The notes below the pieces were generated by a model that was not told where the DNA came from, made no database searches, and was given only the letters and a program-made list of their open reading frames with translations. A stretch of 64,000 nucleotides of DNA from NCBI GenBank assembly GCA_035455745.1, contig DATIEP010000036.1, forward strand, positions 1-64,000. The letters are read 5' to 3'. This DNA comes from JADGGM01 sp027307005 (GTDB lineage Bacteria > Gemmatimonadota > Gemmatimonadetes > Gemmatimonadales > Gemmatimonadaceae). Below are positions 34,556 through 44,189 of the stretch, one piece after another (position 1 is the first letter of the stretch; each line of letters begins with the position of its first letter). The translations under genes and the position numbers were made by a program.

Positions 34556-34993
34556 GTGTCCGAGCTGATCGCACGGCTGACGACCGATTTGAACGCGTCG
34601 CGCAAAGCGAAGGACAAAGCGGGCACGCTGCTGTTAGGAACCATTCTCGCCGACATCAAGAATCGCCGCATCGAAGTGATGCGGGATCTGACCGACGACG
34701 ACGTGCGCGAGGTTCTGCGCAAGGGCATCAAGCGTCGTCGCGAGGCGATCGAGATGTACGACAAGGCGTCGCGCACGGACCTCGCATCGCGCGAGCGCGA
34801 CGAAGTGACGCGCCTCGAGACGTACCTGCCGGCGGCGATCAGCGATGACGAGATCCGCGCCGCGGTGCGCGCGGCGATCGCGTCCGGCGCCACCACGATC
34901 GGTGCGCTCATGGGCAAAGTGATGCCGCAGTTCAAGGGACGCGCCGACGGCTCGACCATCAACCGCATCGCGCGCGAAGAGCTGCCCCGTTAG
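34556..34993 (+). CDS. GatB/YqeY domain protein
   Basis: 145 residues. YqeY family: LNASRKAKDKAGTLLLGTILADIKNRRIE at the N-terminus, then ELETYLP-like RLETYLPAAISDDEIRAAVRAAI and GALMGKVMPQFKGRADGSTINRIARE. The family resembles the tail domain of GatB and is thought to bind tRNA, but function is unproven. GTG start three bases after rpsU, a widely conserved rpsU-yqeY order. Confidence 0.92.
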   Translation: MSELIARLTTDLNASRKAKDKAGTLLLGTILADIKNRRIEVMRDLTDDDVREVLRKGIKRRREAIEMYDKASRTDLASRERDEVTRLETYLPAAISDDEIRAAVRAAIASGATTIGALMGKVMPQFKGRADGSTINRIAREELPR

Positions 34994-35014
34994 GGCGCAC
35001 GGCTGGAGACGCGC

Positions 35015-37390
35015 GTGAATCGGCACACGCTGTCGGTGCTCGAGTTCCCCGCGGTGCTCGCGGTCGTCGCCGAGCGCGCGGCGAGTTCGTTAGGCGCAGA
35101 CCGCGTGCGGACGCTGGCGCCGCTCGACGATGGCGCCGCCGTCGCGCAGGCGCTCGACCGCGTTGCCGCGGTGCGCGCGCTGCTCCCGGGGTCTGATGCG
35201 TTCCGCCCGGAGCCCATCCCGTCGCTCGAGGCGGCGCTCGCGCGGCTGCGCGCCGCGGGCAGCGTCTGGAGCGGCGAGGAGCTGGTCGCGGGCGCGGTGC
35301 TGCTCCGGTCGTCGCGCCGAACGCGAGCCGCGCTCACCGATGCGCGCCGCCCTCCGGCCGCAGTGGCCGTGCTGGCGCCGCTCGCGGGCCTGCTCGTCGA
35401 CCGGACGCCGGCCGAAGCGGCCATCGAGCGCGCGCTCGAGCCGGATGGCGCGGTGAAAGACGATGCCTCGCCGGCGCTGCGCCGGGTGCGCCGCGAGCTG
35501 CGCGGCGCGCAGGCGGAGCTGGTGCAGCTGCTCGAGCGCATCGTATCCCGACTCGACGAGCGCCACCGCGTGAGCGACATGTCGGTCACGGTGCGCAACG
35601 GACGCTACGTGATCCCGGTGCGCCGCGAGGCGCGCGGCGCCGTGGGCGGAATCGTGCACGACGAATCGGCGACGCGCGGCACCTTGTTCGTCGAACCGCC
35701 GGCGGCGGTGGAGTTCGGCAACCGGATCCGCGAGCTCGAGGCGGACGAGCGACGAGAAGTCGAGCGCATCCTGGCCGAGCTCACCGACGGCCTGCGCCCG
35801 CTGCGCGACGCCATGGCGGCGTCGCTCGACGCGCTGGTCGAGATCGACGCGCTCTACGCCCGCGCCCGCTACGCCGACGACTTCGCATGCGCGCCGGTCG
35901 CGTTAGGCGCCGCCCGCGACGGCCTGGACCTCCACGGCGGCCGCCATCCGCTGCTGCTCGCGCGCGGCGGCGCCGTGGTGCCGTTCGACCTTGCGTTAGG
36001 CGACGGCGAGCGCACGCTGCTCCTTTCGGGCCCCAACACCGGCGGGAAAACCGTGCTGCTCAAGGCCATCGGCCTCATCGCCGCGATGACCAAGGCCGGC
36101 ATTCCCGCGCCGGTCGGCCCCGAGAGCCGCGTCGCGCTCTTCGATGACTGCTTTGCCGACGTGGGCGACGAGCAGTCCATCGAAGCCAGCCTCTCGACGT
36201 TCAGCGCGCACGTGAAGAATCTGGCGGAAGTCCTGGACCGGGCGACGCCGGACTCGCTCGTGCTGATCGACGAGCTGGGCTCGGGCACCGACCCGGCCGA
36301 AGGTGCTGCGTTAGGCGCGGCGATCGTCGAAGAGCTGACCCGGCGGGGCGCCTTCACCGTCGCCACGACCCACCTCGGCGACCTCAAGCTGCTCGCCACC
36401 GAGATGCCCGGCGTGGTGAACGCATCCCTGCAGTTCGACGAGCAGGCGCTGGCGCCCACCTATCGCCTCATCAAAGGCATTCCCGGCCGGTCGTACGGTC
36501 TGGCGATCGCCCGACGCCTCCGGCTGCCGCCCGACATCCTGACGCGCGCCGAGGATCGGCTGTCCACCGGCGAGCGCGACCTCGCCGCGCTCCTCGCCGA
36601 TCTCGAGCGACGCGAGGCTGCGCTCTCGGAACGCGAGACCCGTGCAGCCGAAGCCTCGTCGTCGGCCAATGAGCGACTCGATCGGCTCACCGAACGAGAG
36701 CGCGCCGTGCGCGAAGCCGAGCGACGCCACGAGCACGATGCGCGGGACCAGGCCAGGCGCTACCTGCTCGACGCCCGTCACGAAGTGGAGCGCGCCATCC
36801 GCGAGGTGCGTGCGCACCCGGGCGCCGAAGACGCAGTGCGCGACGCCCGCCGGCGCGTCGAGGACCTGGCCACCGAACACGCCGCGGCCGCGCAGCGCCT
36901 CGAACGCGCGACCGAGGGAGCACCGGCAGAGGGGCTGCCGGCGACTGCGCCCGCAGTGGGAGACGTGGTCGAGCTCGCGACGCTCGGGGGACGGGTCGGG
37001 CGCGTGGTCGAGCTGCGCGGTGAGGACGCGGTGGTCGCCGTTGGCGCGATCAAACTCACCGTCCCCGTGGCAACCCTCTCCCGGACGGCGCAGTCGCCCC
37101 GTGCGGCGGAGCCCGTCACGATTCGTGGCGACCTCCCCGAAGAGCACGCCGAGAGCGAAATTGATGTACGAGGCATGCGTGTCGACGAGATGGAACACAC
37201 CGTCCTGCACGCGCTCGATGCCGCGGTGCGGGGCGATCTCAAGTCGCTGCGCATCATTCACGGAAAAGGCACGGGTGCGTTGCGAGAGCGAGTAGCAGAA
37301 TTGCTGCGCGGCGATCCGCGTGTATCCGCCTTCCGGCTCGGCGCCTGGAGCGAGGGAGGCGCGGGCGTGACGGTGACGGACCTCAGGTGA
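35015..37390 (+). CDS. mutS2: MutS2 family protein (ribosome-rescue/DNA-structure ATPase)
   Basis: 791 residues. Core and clamp domains without the MutS mismatch-binding N-terminus; Walker A GPNTGGKT at residues 339-346; Walker B LVLIDELGSGTDPAEG near 415; a charged coiled coil around residues 520-640; and a C-terminal Smr nuclease domain (EIDVRGMRVDEMEHTVLHALDAA, then IIHGKGTGALRERV). Family members act on branched DNA and, in Bacillus, split collided ribosomes. Four in-frame GTTAGGC motifs. Its stop overlaps the dnaG start (GTGA). Confidence 0.95.
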   Translation: MNRHTLSVLEFPAVLAVVAERAASSLGADRVRTLAPLDDGAAVAQALDRVAAVRALLPGSDAFRPEPIPSLEAALARLRAAGSVWSGEELVAGAVLLRSSRRTRAALTDARRPPAAVAVLAPLAGLLVDRTPAEAAIERALEPDGAVKDDASPALRRVRRELRGAQAELVQLLERIVSRLDERHRVSDMSVTVRNGRYVIPVRREARGAVGGIVHDESATRGTLFVEPPAAVEFGNRIRELEADERREVERILAELTDGLRPLRDAMAASLDALVEIDALYARARYADDFACAPVALGAARDGLDLHGGRHPLLLARGGAVVPFDLALGDGERTLLLSGPNTGGKTVLLKAIGLIAAMTKAGIPAPVGPESRVALFDDCFADVGDEQSIEASLSTFSAHVKNLAEVLDRATPDSLVLIDELGSGTDPAEGAALGAAIVEELTRRGAFTVATTHLGDLKLLATEMPGVVNASLQFDEQALAPTYRLIKGIPGRSYGLAIARRLRLPPDILTRAEDRLSTGERDLAALLADLERREAALSERETRAAEASSSANERLDRLTERERAVREAERRHEHDARDQARRYLLDARHEVERAIREVRAHPGAEDAVRDARRRVEDLATEHAAAAQRLERATEGAPAEGLPATAPAVGDVVELATLGGRVGRVVELRGEDAVVAVGAIKLTVPVATLSRTAQSPRAAEPVTIRGDLPEEHAESEIDVRGMRVDEMEHTVLHALDAAVRGDLKSLRIIHGKGTGALRERVAELLRGDPRVSAFRLGAWSEGGAGVTVTDLR

Positions 37391-39201
37391 CGATGATCAG
37401 CGACGAAACGGTCGACCGCGTGCGCGAGGCGGCCGACATCGTGCAGATCATCGGCGAGCACGTGCCGCTGCGCCGCACAGGTACCGACTTCCGCGGGCCG
37501 TGTCCGTTCCATCAGGGCACGCACAAGAATTTCTCGGTGTCGCCCAGGAAGGGCATCTACTACTGCTTCGTCTGCCACGAAGGCGGCGACGTCTTCACGT
37601 TCCTGCAGAAGCGGTTAGGCATGGACTGGCCGGGCGCCATTCGATACGTCGCGGAGAAAGTGGGCATTCCGATCGAGGAAGTGCAGCAGCGTCGCGAGGG
37701 GCCGCATCCGGATCAGCCGCTCTGGGATCTGAACGCCGCGGTGGCCGACTGGTTCCGGACGCTGCTGTGGGACGACGAAGAGGGGCGGCAGGCGCGCGAC
37801 TATCTGGCGCTGCGCCGCGTGAGCCGCGAAACGGCCGACCGGTTCGGACTCGGCTTCGCGCCGCGCGACGGCGAGGCGCTGCGCCGGCATTTTTCCGCGT
37901 TAGGCTACAGCGACGGCCAGTTGCTCGAGGCGGCGCTGCTGGTGGCGCGCGACGAGGGCGGGGAGCCGCGCGCGCGGTTTCGCCATCGGCTCATGTTCCC
38001 GATCCTCGACGCGGCGGGACACACCGTCGGCTTCGGCGGCCGCCTGCTGGGCCCCGGGGAGCCCAAGTACCTCAACTCGTCGGAATCGCGGGTGTTCTCG
38101 AAGGGCAAGCTGCTCTACGGACTGCACATGGCCAAGCACGCCATCCGGCGGGACGACCGCGTGATGGTGGTGGAAGGATATTTCGACGCCGTGCGGCTCG
38201 TATCGGCCGGGTTCGACTGGGTCGTCGCTCCGTTAGGCACCGCGCTCACCGAGCAGCAGGGGCAGATCCTTCGCCGCTACGCCAGGAACGCGTTCCTGTT
38301 GTACGACAGCGACCGCGCCGGGCTCAAGGCGACGTTCCGCTCGGGCGACGAGCTGCTGCGCCACGGGATGACGGTCCAGGTGGTGACGCTGCCCGAGGGC
38401 GAAGACCCGGACAGCTTCGTCGACCACCGCGGCGCGCCGGCGCTCGCGGCGGCGTTAGGCGACGCGATCGATGTGTTCGAGCGCAAGGTGCAGCTGCTGG
38501 AGCGGGCGGGCTGGTTCGCCGATCTGCGCCGCAAACGCCGCGCGCTCGACCGGCTGCTCCCGACGATCCGCGCCACGCAGGACCCGATCACGCGCGACAT
38601 GTACCTCACGCGGGCGAGCGAGGCGGCCGGTGTCTCGCGCGACGTGTTGGAGCGGGAGTTGGCGGCCACGCGCGACCGCGCTCGCGCGGTCGCGCGACCG
38701 GCCGACGAGGCGCCTCGCGCCCAGCCCGCGCGCGCCGCGCTGCGGCGCGCGCCGGCCGGTCGCCAGCCGCCCGTCGAACGCCGCCTCGTGTGGATCCTCG
38801 TCCACGCGCCCGCGCTCCGCGACCATATTGGCGAGCAGATCGGCGCCGATGACCTCACCAGCCCTGCGTTGGGCACGATCCTCGCGGCGATCGTCGCGGC
38901 CGGCGCCGACGCCAGTCCGGCGGACATTGCACTCACCCTTGCCGACGACGCGGCCGAGCTCTTCCGGACGCTGGTCGAAGAGCCGCCGGGCGAGGGATTC
39001 GACATGCAGCGCGAAGCGGACGGGTGCGTCGCCGCCCTCCGGGCCGCGCCGCTCCGCCGCCGGCTGCGCGAGAATCAGCGCGCCATCGACATCGCGTCCG
39101 ACACCGAGAAGGACGCGCTCATCCGCGACAAGGTGCGGCTGCAGCGCGAGCTGTCGGCGTTAGGCGCAGGCCGCATCAAGAGTTTCGACCCCGCACAATA
39201 G
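37387..39201 (+). CDS. dnaG: DNA primase DnaG
   Basis: 604 residues. CHC2 zinc site C39, H42, C60, C63 (GPCPFHQGTHKNF and YYCFVCHEGGD); catalytic TOPRIM domain with VVEGYFDAVRLVSAG and LLYDSDRAGLKA; then a linker and DnaB-interacting C-terminal helices. It makes RNA primers at the replication fork. GTG start overlapping mutS2 by 4 bases; ATG at 37393 is an alternative. The rpsU-dnaG linkage recalls the E. coli macromolecular-synthesis operon, but rpoD does not follow. Confidence 0.97.
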   Translation: MTMISDETVDRVREAADIVQIIGEHVPLRRTGTDFRGPCPFHQGTHKNFSVSPRKGIYYCFVCHEGGDVFTFLQKRLGMDWPGAIRYVAEKVGIPIEEVQQRREGPHPDQPLWDLNAAVADWFRTLLWDDEEGRQARDYLALRRVSRETADRFGLGFAPRDGEALRRHFSALGYSDGQLLEAALLVARDEGGEPRARFRHRLMFPILDAAGHTVGFGGRLLGPGEPKYLNSSESRVFSKGKLLYGLHMAKHAIRRDDRVMVVEGYFDAVRLVSAGFDWVVAPLGTALTEQQGQILRRYARNAFLLYDSDRAGLKATFRSGDELLRHGMTVQVVTLPEGEDPDSFVDHRGAPALAAALGDAIDVFERKVQLLERAGWFADLRRKRRALDRLLPTIRATQDPITRDMYLTRASEAAGVSRDVLERELAATRDRARAVARPADEAPRAQPARAALRRAPAGRQPPVERRLVWILVHAPALRDHIGEQIGADDLTSPALGTILAAIVAAGADASPADIALTLADDAAELFRTLVEEPPGEGFDMQREADGCVAALRAAPLRRRLRENQRAIDIASDTEKDALIRDKVRLQRELSALGAGRIKSFDPAQ

Positions 39202-39218
39202 CCCCCATGGAGGAACGC

Positions 39219-39923
39219 GTGCACCCAGACCTCGTCGCATTGTTGGCCCTGCAGGACGAAGACACCGCCGTCGCGGCGCTCGAATCCCGCCGCCGGGATC
39301 TCGACGCCAGAGTACAAACCCTCGACCACGAGCGCACCGCCGCCGAAGCCGGCATCGTGCGCACCCGCCAAGCCGCCGACGCCGAAGACAAGAAACGCCG
39401 CGAGCTGGGCATCAAGGTCCAGGAGCATCGCGCGCTCCAGGAACGCCACCTCGCCGCGCTCGACGCCGTCCGCAAAGACCGCGAAGCCTCGGCCGCCATG
39501 TCGCAGATCGAGATCACCCGGCGCGTGCTGGCGCAGGAGGAAAGCGAGATGCAAACCCTGGCCACGCGCATCGCCGATCTCAACCAGGCGGCCGAGCTCG
39601 AGCAACTCTCCCTCGCCGAGCTGGAAGAACGCCAGCAGACGGAGCGCGGCGAGATCGCCACGGCGCGCGCCACGTTGGACCAGGAGCTGGCCGCGGCGCG
39701 CGCCCAACGGAACGAAACGGCGTCGCGCGTCGGACGCCCGCTGCTCCAGAAATACGAGCGCATTCGCGGCCGCGAGAACTCGGCCGCGCTCTACGCGCTG
39801 CGCGGCGCCGCCTGCGGCCGCTGCAACACAGCGATCCCGCTGCAACGCCGAAACGTCATGGCCGCCGGCCGATCCGTCGAAGTGTGCGAAGGATGCGGAG
39901 TGCTCCTCTACGCAGCGGTTTGA
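39219..39923 (+). CDS. coiled-coil protein with C4-type zinc ribbon (PF02591-like)
   Basis: 234 residues. A long antiparallel coiled coil (VAALESRRRDLDARVQTLDHERTAAEA through ERGEIATARATLDQELAAARAQ) precedes a zinc ribbon with CGRCNTAI and CEGCGVLLY near the end. Similar proteins bind nucleic acid or act as helicase-associated factors; precise function unknown. GGAGGA lies 4 bases before the GTG at 39219, favouring it over the ATG at 39207 that overlaps that sequence. Sits between dnaG and recJ. Confidence 0.85.
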   Translation: MHPDLVALLALQDEDTAVAALESRRRDLDARVQTLDHERTAAEAGIVRTRQAADAEDKKRRELGIKVQEHRALQERHLAALDAVRKDREASAAMSQIEITRRVLAQEESEMQTLATRIADLNQAAELEQLSLAELEERQQTERGEIATARATLDQELAAARAQRNETASRVGRPLLQKYERIRGRENSAALYALRGAACGRCNTAIPLQRRNVMAAGRSVEVCEGCGVLLYAAV

Positions 39924-39961
39924 TGCTTGTCGCTGTCTGAGGGCGCTCGTACTTTTCGCGC

Positions 39962-41716
39962 GTGAGTGTCCCCGCCGCACGAGCGCGTCCCCGATCTCGC
40001 TGGGTGCTTCCCGCGGCGCCTGATCCCGGCGCCGTGCGTGCGCTGGCCGCCGAGCTTCACTTGCCGGACACCGTGTGCCGGCTGCTCTGCCAGCGCGGAT
40101 TCGTCGACATCGATCCGGCCAAGCGCTATCTGCGCCCCAAGCTCGATCACCTCCACAGTCCATCCCTCATGCTCGGCATGGACGCGGCGGTCGATCGGTT
40201 GGTGCGCGCCGTGCGCACCGGCGAAGTCATTCTGCTGCACGGGGACTACGATGTCGACGGCATCTCGTCGACCACGATTCTCATGCGCACGCTCGGCGCG
40301 GCAGGCGGGCGGGTGGTGCCGTTCATCCCTCGGCGTCTCGAGGATGGATACGACCTGACGATGAGCGGCGTGAAAGCCGCGATCGACGCCGGCGCAACGG
40401 TGCTTGTGAGCTGCGACTGCGGCACCAACGCGCTGTCGGCGACGCGCGCCGCGCGCGACGCGGGGATCGATGTCATCATCACGGATCATCACTTGCCGGG
40501 CGGCCCCCTTCCGGAGGCGCTGGCCGTGCTCAACCCCAAGCAGCCCGGCTGCGGCTACCCCGACAAGGACCTCGCCGCGGCGGGCGTCGCGTTCAAGCTC
40601 GCCATCGCGCTCGCCACTACGTTAGGCCTGAACGAAGACGTCGTCTACCGCATGCTCGATCTCGTGGCGTTCGCCACGATCGCCGACGTCGCGCCGCTGC
40701 GCGGCGAGAATCGCGTGCTGGCGCGGTACGGGCTCAAGGTGCTCAACGACACCGCGAACCCGGGCCTGCGCGCCTTGCGGCGCGCCGCCGGACTCGATGG
40801 CCGGCCGATCACCGCCGGACGCATCGGCTTCGTGCTCGCGCCGCGCCTCAACGCCGTTGGCCGGTTAGGCCACGCGATCCGCGGTGTCGAGCTCCTCACC
40901 ACCTCCGATGAAGCGCGCGCCAACGCCCTGGCGCGCGAATTCGAAGAGCTCAACCGCCGGCGGCAGGAGCTGGACCGCGACACGTTCTCCAGCGCGGCGC
41001 GCCGCGTCGACGCGATGAACCTCGACGCCACGTACGGCGTCGTCATTGCGGAGCAGGGGTGGCATCCGGGCGTGGTCGGCATCGTGGCCTCGCGGCTGGT
41101 CGAGGAAGTGTGCCGGCCGGTGGTCCTGGTCGCGCTCGATGGCGCGCAGGGCCGGGGCTCGGGCCGCTCGATCCCGGCGTTCGATCTCCACGGCGGCCTA
41201 ACGGAATGCCGCGACCTGCTGCTGCGCTACGGCGGCCACCGCGTCGCCGCCGGCATCAGCATCGAGACCTCGCGCGTCGACGCCTTCAGCGACAAGTTCA
41301 ACAGCGTGGCGCGGTCGCGCTTGACGCCGGATGATCTCGTGCCCGATCTGCGCATCGACCTCGAGATCGAGCTCCCCGATGCCACGATCGATTTCGAGGC
41401 GCTGCTCCGGCACTTCGAGCCGTTCGGCCCGGGCAACGCGACGCCGGTGCTGGTCGCGCGCCGCGTCCATCTCGATGGACCGCCCCGCATCGTCGGACAC
41501 GGGTCCTCGAGCGGCTCGGCAGATCCGGGCGGACACCTCAAGCTGCGTCTGGCCGGCGACTCCGGTCCCACGCTCGATGCGATCGGCTGGGGCATGGCAT
41601 CGCGCGCCGCCGACCTCACGCCCGGCACTCCCGTCGACGTCGCCTTCCGCCTCGAACGAGACGAGTGGAACGGCGAAGTGCGGCTCCAGGCGCACCTCGC
41701 GGACATCCGGGCCTAA
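39962..41716 (+). CDS. recJ: single-stranded-DNA-specific exonuclease RecJ
   Basis: 584 residues. DHH phosphoesterase motifs: DYDVDG at residues 95-100 (motif I), SCDCGTN, TDHH at 174-177 (motif III), then the DHHA1 domain with GRSIPAFDLHGGLTECRDLLLRYGGHRVAAGISI and a C-terminal OB fold (FGPGNATPVLVARRVHL). It degrades 5' single-stranded ends in recombination and mismatch repair. GTG start. The stop TAA lies in a GCCTAAC motif two bases before rsmD. Confidence 0.96.
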   Translation: MSVPAARARPRSRWVLPAAPDPGAVRALAAELHLPDTVCRLLCQRGFVDIDPAKRYLRPKLDHLHSPSLMLGMDAAVDRLVRAVRTGEVILLHGDYDVDGISSTTILMRTLGAAGGRVVPFIPRRLEDGYDLTMSGVKAAIDAGATVLVSCDCGTNALSATRAARDAGIDVIITDHHLPGGPLPEALAVLNPKQPGCGYPDKDLAAAGVAFKLAIALATTLGLNEDVVYRMLDLVAFATIADVAPLRGENRVLARYGLKVLNDTANPGLRALRRAAGLDGRPITAGRIGFVLAPRLNAVGRLGHAIRGVELLTTSDEARANALAREFEELNRRRQELDRDTFSSAARRVDAMNLDATYGVVIAEQGWHPGVVGIVASRLVEEVCRPVVLVALDGAQGRGSGRSIPAFDLHGGLTECRDLLLRYGGHRVAAGISIETSRVDAFSDKFNSVARSRLTPDDLVPDLRIDLEIELPDATIDFEALLRHFEPFGPGNATPVLVARRVHLDGPPRIVGHGSSSGSADPGGHLKLRLAGDSGPTLDAIGWGMASRAADLTPGTPVDVAFRLERDEWNGEVRLQAHLADIRA

Positions 41717-41718
41717 CG

Positions 41719-42261
41719 GTGCGCATCGTGAGCGGCCGGTGGCGCGGCCGGACCATCGTGCCGCCCGCCGACCCGCGCGTCCGCCCAACCGCCGACAAGG
41801 TTCGCGAAGCGTGGATGTCCATTCTCCAGCGCGACCTTCCCGACGCGCGCGTGCTCGACCTGTTTGCCGGCTCCGGTGCGCTCGGGCTGGAAGCCCTCTC
41901 GCGCGGGGCCGCGTCCGTCGAATTTGTCGAGCTGTCCGCGCGCAGCTTGGAGGCGCTGCGCCGCAACGTCGAGACGCTCCAGGCCGCCGGCGAGTCGCGC
42001 GTGCATCGCGGCGACGCACTGCGATTCATTGAAAGGCTGGCCGCCCGAACGTACGATGTGGCGTTCGCGGACCCACCGTATCGTCTCGGTCTCGCGACCC
42101 AGGTCGCGGCGCGATGGCTCGACGTCCCGTTTGCGACCGTGCTGGCGGTGGAGCACGATGTGCGCGAGTCGCTGCCCGATGGAGCGACGCGTCGCAAATA
42201 CGGCGACACCGTGATCACGATTTATCGCGACGGCGGCGGCGACGCCCCGCAGTCCGAGTAG
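41719..42261 (+). CDS. rsmD: 16S rRNA m2G966 methyltransferase RsmD
   Basis: 180 residues from the GTG at 41719, two bases after recJ. Starts RIVSGRWRGRTIVPPADPRVRPTADKVREAWMSIL, the RsmD signature; SAM motif I VLDLFAGSGALGLEALSRGA; catalytic FADPPYRLG. It methylates N2 of G966 in 16S rRNA. Immediately upstream of coaD, a conserved order. A longer in-frame start at 41665 would overlap recJ heavily and has no support. Confidence 0.94.
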   Translation: MRIVSGRWRGRTIVPPADPRVRPTADKVREAWMSILQRDLPDARVLDLFAGSGALGLEALSRGAASVEFVELSARSLEALRRNVETLQAAGESRVHRGDALRFIERLAARTYDVAFADPPYRLGLATQVAARWLDVPFATVLAVEHDVRESLPDGATRRKYGDTVITIYRDGGGDAPQSE

Positions 42262-42295
42262 TCTGACCGCTGGTCTCACGCCAACTCCACCACCC

Positions 42296-42778
42296 ATGCG
42301 CATCGGCATCTACGCGGGCAGCTTCGACCCCGTCACCTACGGACACGAAGATCTCATCACGCGCAGCCTGTCGTTCGTCGACAGGTTGGTGGTGGCCGTC
42401 GCGACCAACATTTCCAAGCAGCCGCTCTTCTCGGTGGACGAGCGCATTCGATTCATTCGCAGCGCCGTTGCCGACGATCCGCGCGTGGAAGTCCGCCAGT
42501 TCGATGGACTGCTCGTCGACCTGGCACGGGCGGTGGGCGCCACGCTCTCCATTCGCGGGCTCCGCGCCGTGGCCGACTTCGAGTACGAGTTCCAGATGGC
42601 GCTCATGAATCGCCACTTGAACGCGGACATGGAAACCGTGTTCATGATGCCAAGACTGGACCTCACGTACGTGAGCTCGAGCCTCGTGCGCGAGATCGCG
42701 CGCTTTCACGGCGAGACTGCCGACCTCGTGAATCCCACCGTGCACCGCGCCCTCCGCGAACGGTTCGATCCGGCGTGA
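42296..42778 (+). CDS. coaD: phosphopantetheine adenylyltransferase
   Basis: 160 residues, standard length. Nucleotidyltransferase motif GIYAGSFDPVTYGHEDLITRS with the T/HxGH site (TYGH), then RGLRAVADFEYEFQMALMNRHL and the ISSSxxR-like VSSSLVREIARFHGETADLVNP. It adds AMP to 4'-phosphopantetheine in coenzyme A synthesis. The end overlaps pta by 4 bases (GTGA), tying CoA synthesis to acetyl-CoA/acetyl-phosphate exchange. Confidence 0.97.
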   Translation: MRIGIYAGSFDPVTYGHEDLITRSLSFVDRLVVAVATNISKQPLFSVDERIRFIRSAVADDPRVEVRQFDGLLVDLARAVGATLSIRGLRAVADFEYEFQMALMNRHLNADMETVFMMPRLDLTYVSSSLVREIARFHGETADLVNPTVHRALRERFDPA

Positions 42779-43836
42779 GCTTCATCGATACTGTCCGCGC
42801 GCGCGCGGCCGCCGCCGGTCGCCGCATCGTCTTCCCGGAAAGCGACGACGACCGGACGCTCGACGCCGTCCGAGCGCTGAGCGCCGCCGGCATCGTCGTT
42901 CCGACACTCGTGCTGGCCGGCGACTCAGGCGCGCGACGCCGCGCGGCCGCGTTAGGCGTGCCCGTGGTCGACCCCGCTGCCGATGCCCGCCGCGAGCGCA
43001 TCGCCGACCACCTGTTCTCGCGCCGCGCGAAACGGGGCCTCACCCGCGATGCCGCGGCCGCGCTCGTGCAGGATCCGCTCGTGTTCGCCGACGGGCTCGT
43101 CGCGTTGGGCGAGGCCGACGGCTGCGTCGCCGGGGCCGCGCACACCACCGCCGAGGTGATGCGCGCCGCGCTCGCCGCCGTTGGGCCGGCGACGGGCGTC
43201 ATCACGGTCTCGAGCGCGTTCTACATGGTGGTGCCGCCGTTTCGCACCGCGCCCAACGACCCCGAGGTGCTCACGTTCGCCGACTGCGCCGTCGTCGTTC
43301 GCCCAACGGCCGAGCAGCTGGCCGACATCGCGATCGCCGCGGCGCGCGACCGCCTGCGCATCGTCGGCGATGAACCCCGCGTCGCGCTCCTCTCGTACAG
43401 CACGCTCGGCAGTGGCAGCGGCCCATCGGTGGATACCGTGCGCGATGCCACTGCCTTGCTCCGCCAGCGGGGGGTGCCGTTCCCCGTGGACGGAGAATTG
43501 CAGGGTGACGCGGCGCTCGTCGACGCAGTCGCGGCGCGCAAGGCGACGGGCAGCGCGGTGGGCGGCAAAGCGAATGTGCTGGTGTTCCCGTCGCTGGATG
43601 CCGGGAACATCGCATACAAGCTCGTCGAACGATTGGCGCATGCCCGGGCCATCGGACCCATCGTGCAGGGCCTCGCGCGTCCGTGCTCCGATCTCTCGCG
43701 CGGCGCCTCGACCGATGACATTATCAATGTGGCTGCGATCACTGCGCTGCAGTCGCTCGATGCGGGCGACACGGGAGTTGCAGCCGGCGCGCACACGCAA
43801 TCGGCGCGCGAATTCCGACGGGAGACCGAGACATGA
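42775..43836 (+). CDS. pta: phosphate acetyltransferase
   Basis: 353 residues, the short Pta form without the DRTGG regulatory domain. Motifs: RRIVFPESDDDRTLDAVRAL, VQDPLVFADGLVALGEADGCVAGAAHTTAEVMRAAL, LLSYSTLGSGSGPSVDTVRDA, VGGKANVLVFPSLDAGNIAYKL and IGPIVQGLARPCSDLSRGASTDDIINV. It converts acetyl-CoA and phosphate to acetyl phosphate. No acetate kinase is adjacent. Its stop overlaps the STAS gene start (ATGA), an uncommon coupling of a metabolic enzyme to a signalling module. Confidence 0.93.
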   Translation: MSFIDTVRARAAAAGRRIVFPESDDDRTLDAVRALSAAGIVVPTLVLAGDSGARRRAAALGVPVVDPAADARRERIADHLFSRRAKRGLTRDAAAALVQDPLVFADGLVALGEADGCVAGAAHTTAEVMRAALAAVGPATGVITVSSAFYMVVPPFRTAPNDPEVLTFADCAVVVRPTAEQLADIAIAAARDRLRIVGDEPRVALLSYSTLGSGSGPSVDTVRDATALLRQRGVPFPVDGELQGDAALVDAVAARKATGSAVGGKANVLVFPSLDAGNIAYKLVERLAHARAIGPIVQGLARPCSDLSRGASTDDIINVAAITALQSLDAGDTGVAAGAHTQSAREFRRETET

Positions 43837-44165
43837 GCTTCGCACTCAGGAAGCAGGGAGACATTGTCGTGGTGGACGTGGAGGGTCAGCTCATCGTGGG
43901 GAACCGCCAGGAGCTCAAGCAAAAGGTTCTCGACGAGCTCGAGCGTGGCGAGAAAAAGTTCTTGATCGACTTCAGCCAAACGGGATACATCGACAGCTCG
44001 GGGTTGGGCGTCCTCGTCTCGTTGTCCAAGAAGATTCGCGAGCAGGGCGGGGAGCTGCGACTCGCCAACCTCAACGACGACCTCAAAACGTTGTTCGAGC
44101 TCACCAAGCTCGATACGCTGTTCCAGATCGCCGACACCCGCGAGCGCGCGCTCGAGTCCTTTTAG
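43833..44165 (+). CDS. STAS-domain anti-sigma-factor antagonist (SpoIIAA/RsbV-like)
   Basis: 110 residues, one STAS domain. The switch serine is in YIDSSGLGVLVSLSKKI, the standard DSSGL motif phosphorylated by RsbW/SpoIIAB-type kinases. Unphosphorylated, such proteins bind and neutralise the anti-sigma kinase. The kinase and phosphatase of the switch follow directly (next two genes). No sigma factor gene lies in the cluster, so the regulated target may be encoded elsewhere or may not be a sigma factor. Confidence 0.92.
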   Translation: MSFALRKQGDIVVVDVEGQLIVGNRQELKQKVLDELERGEKKFLIDFSQTGYIDSSGLGVLVSLSKKIREQGGELRLANLNDDLKTLFELTKLDTLFQIADTRERALESF

Positions 44166-44189
44166 CGGCGGACTCACGACACGTTACAC

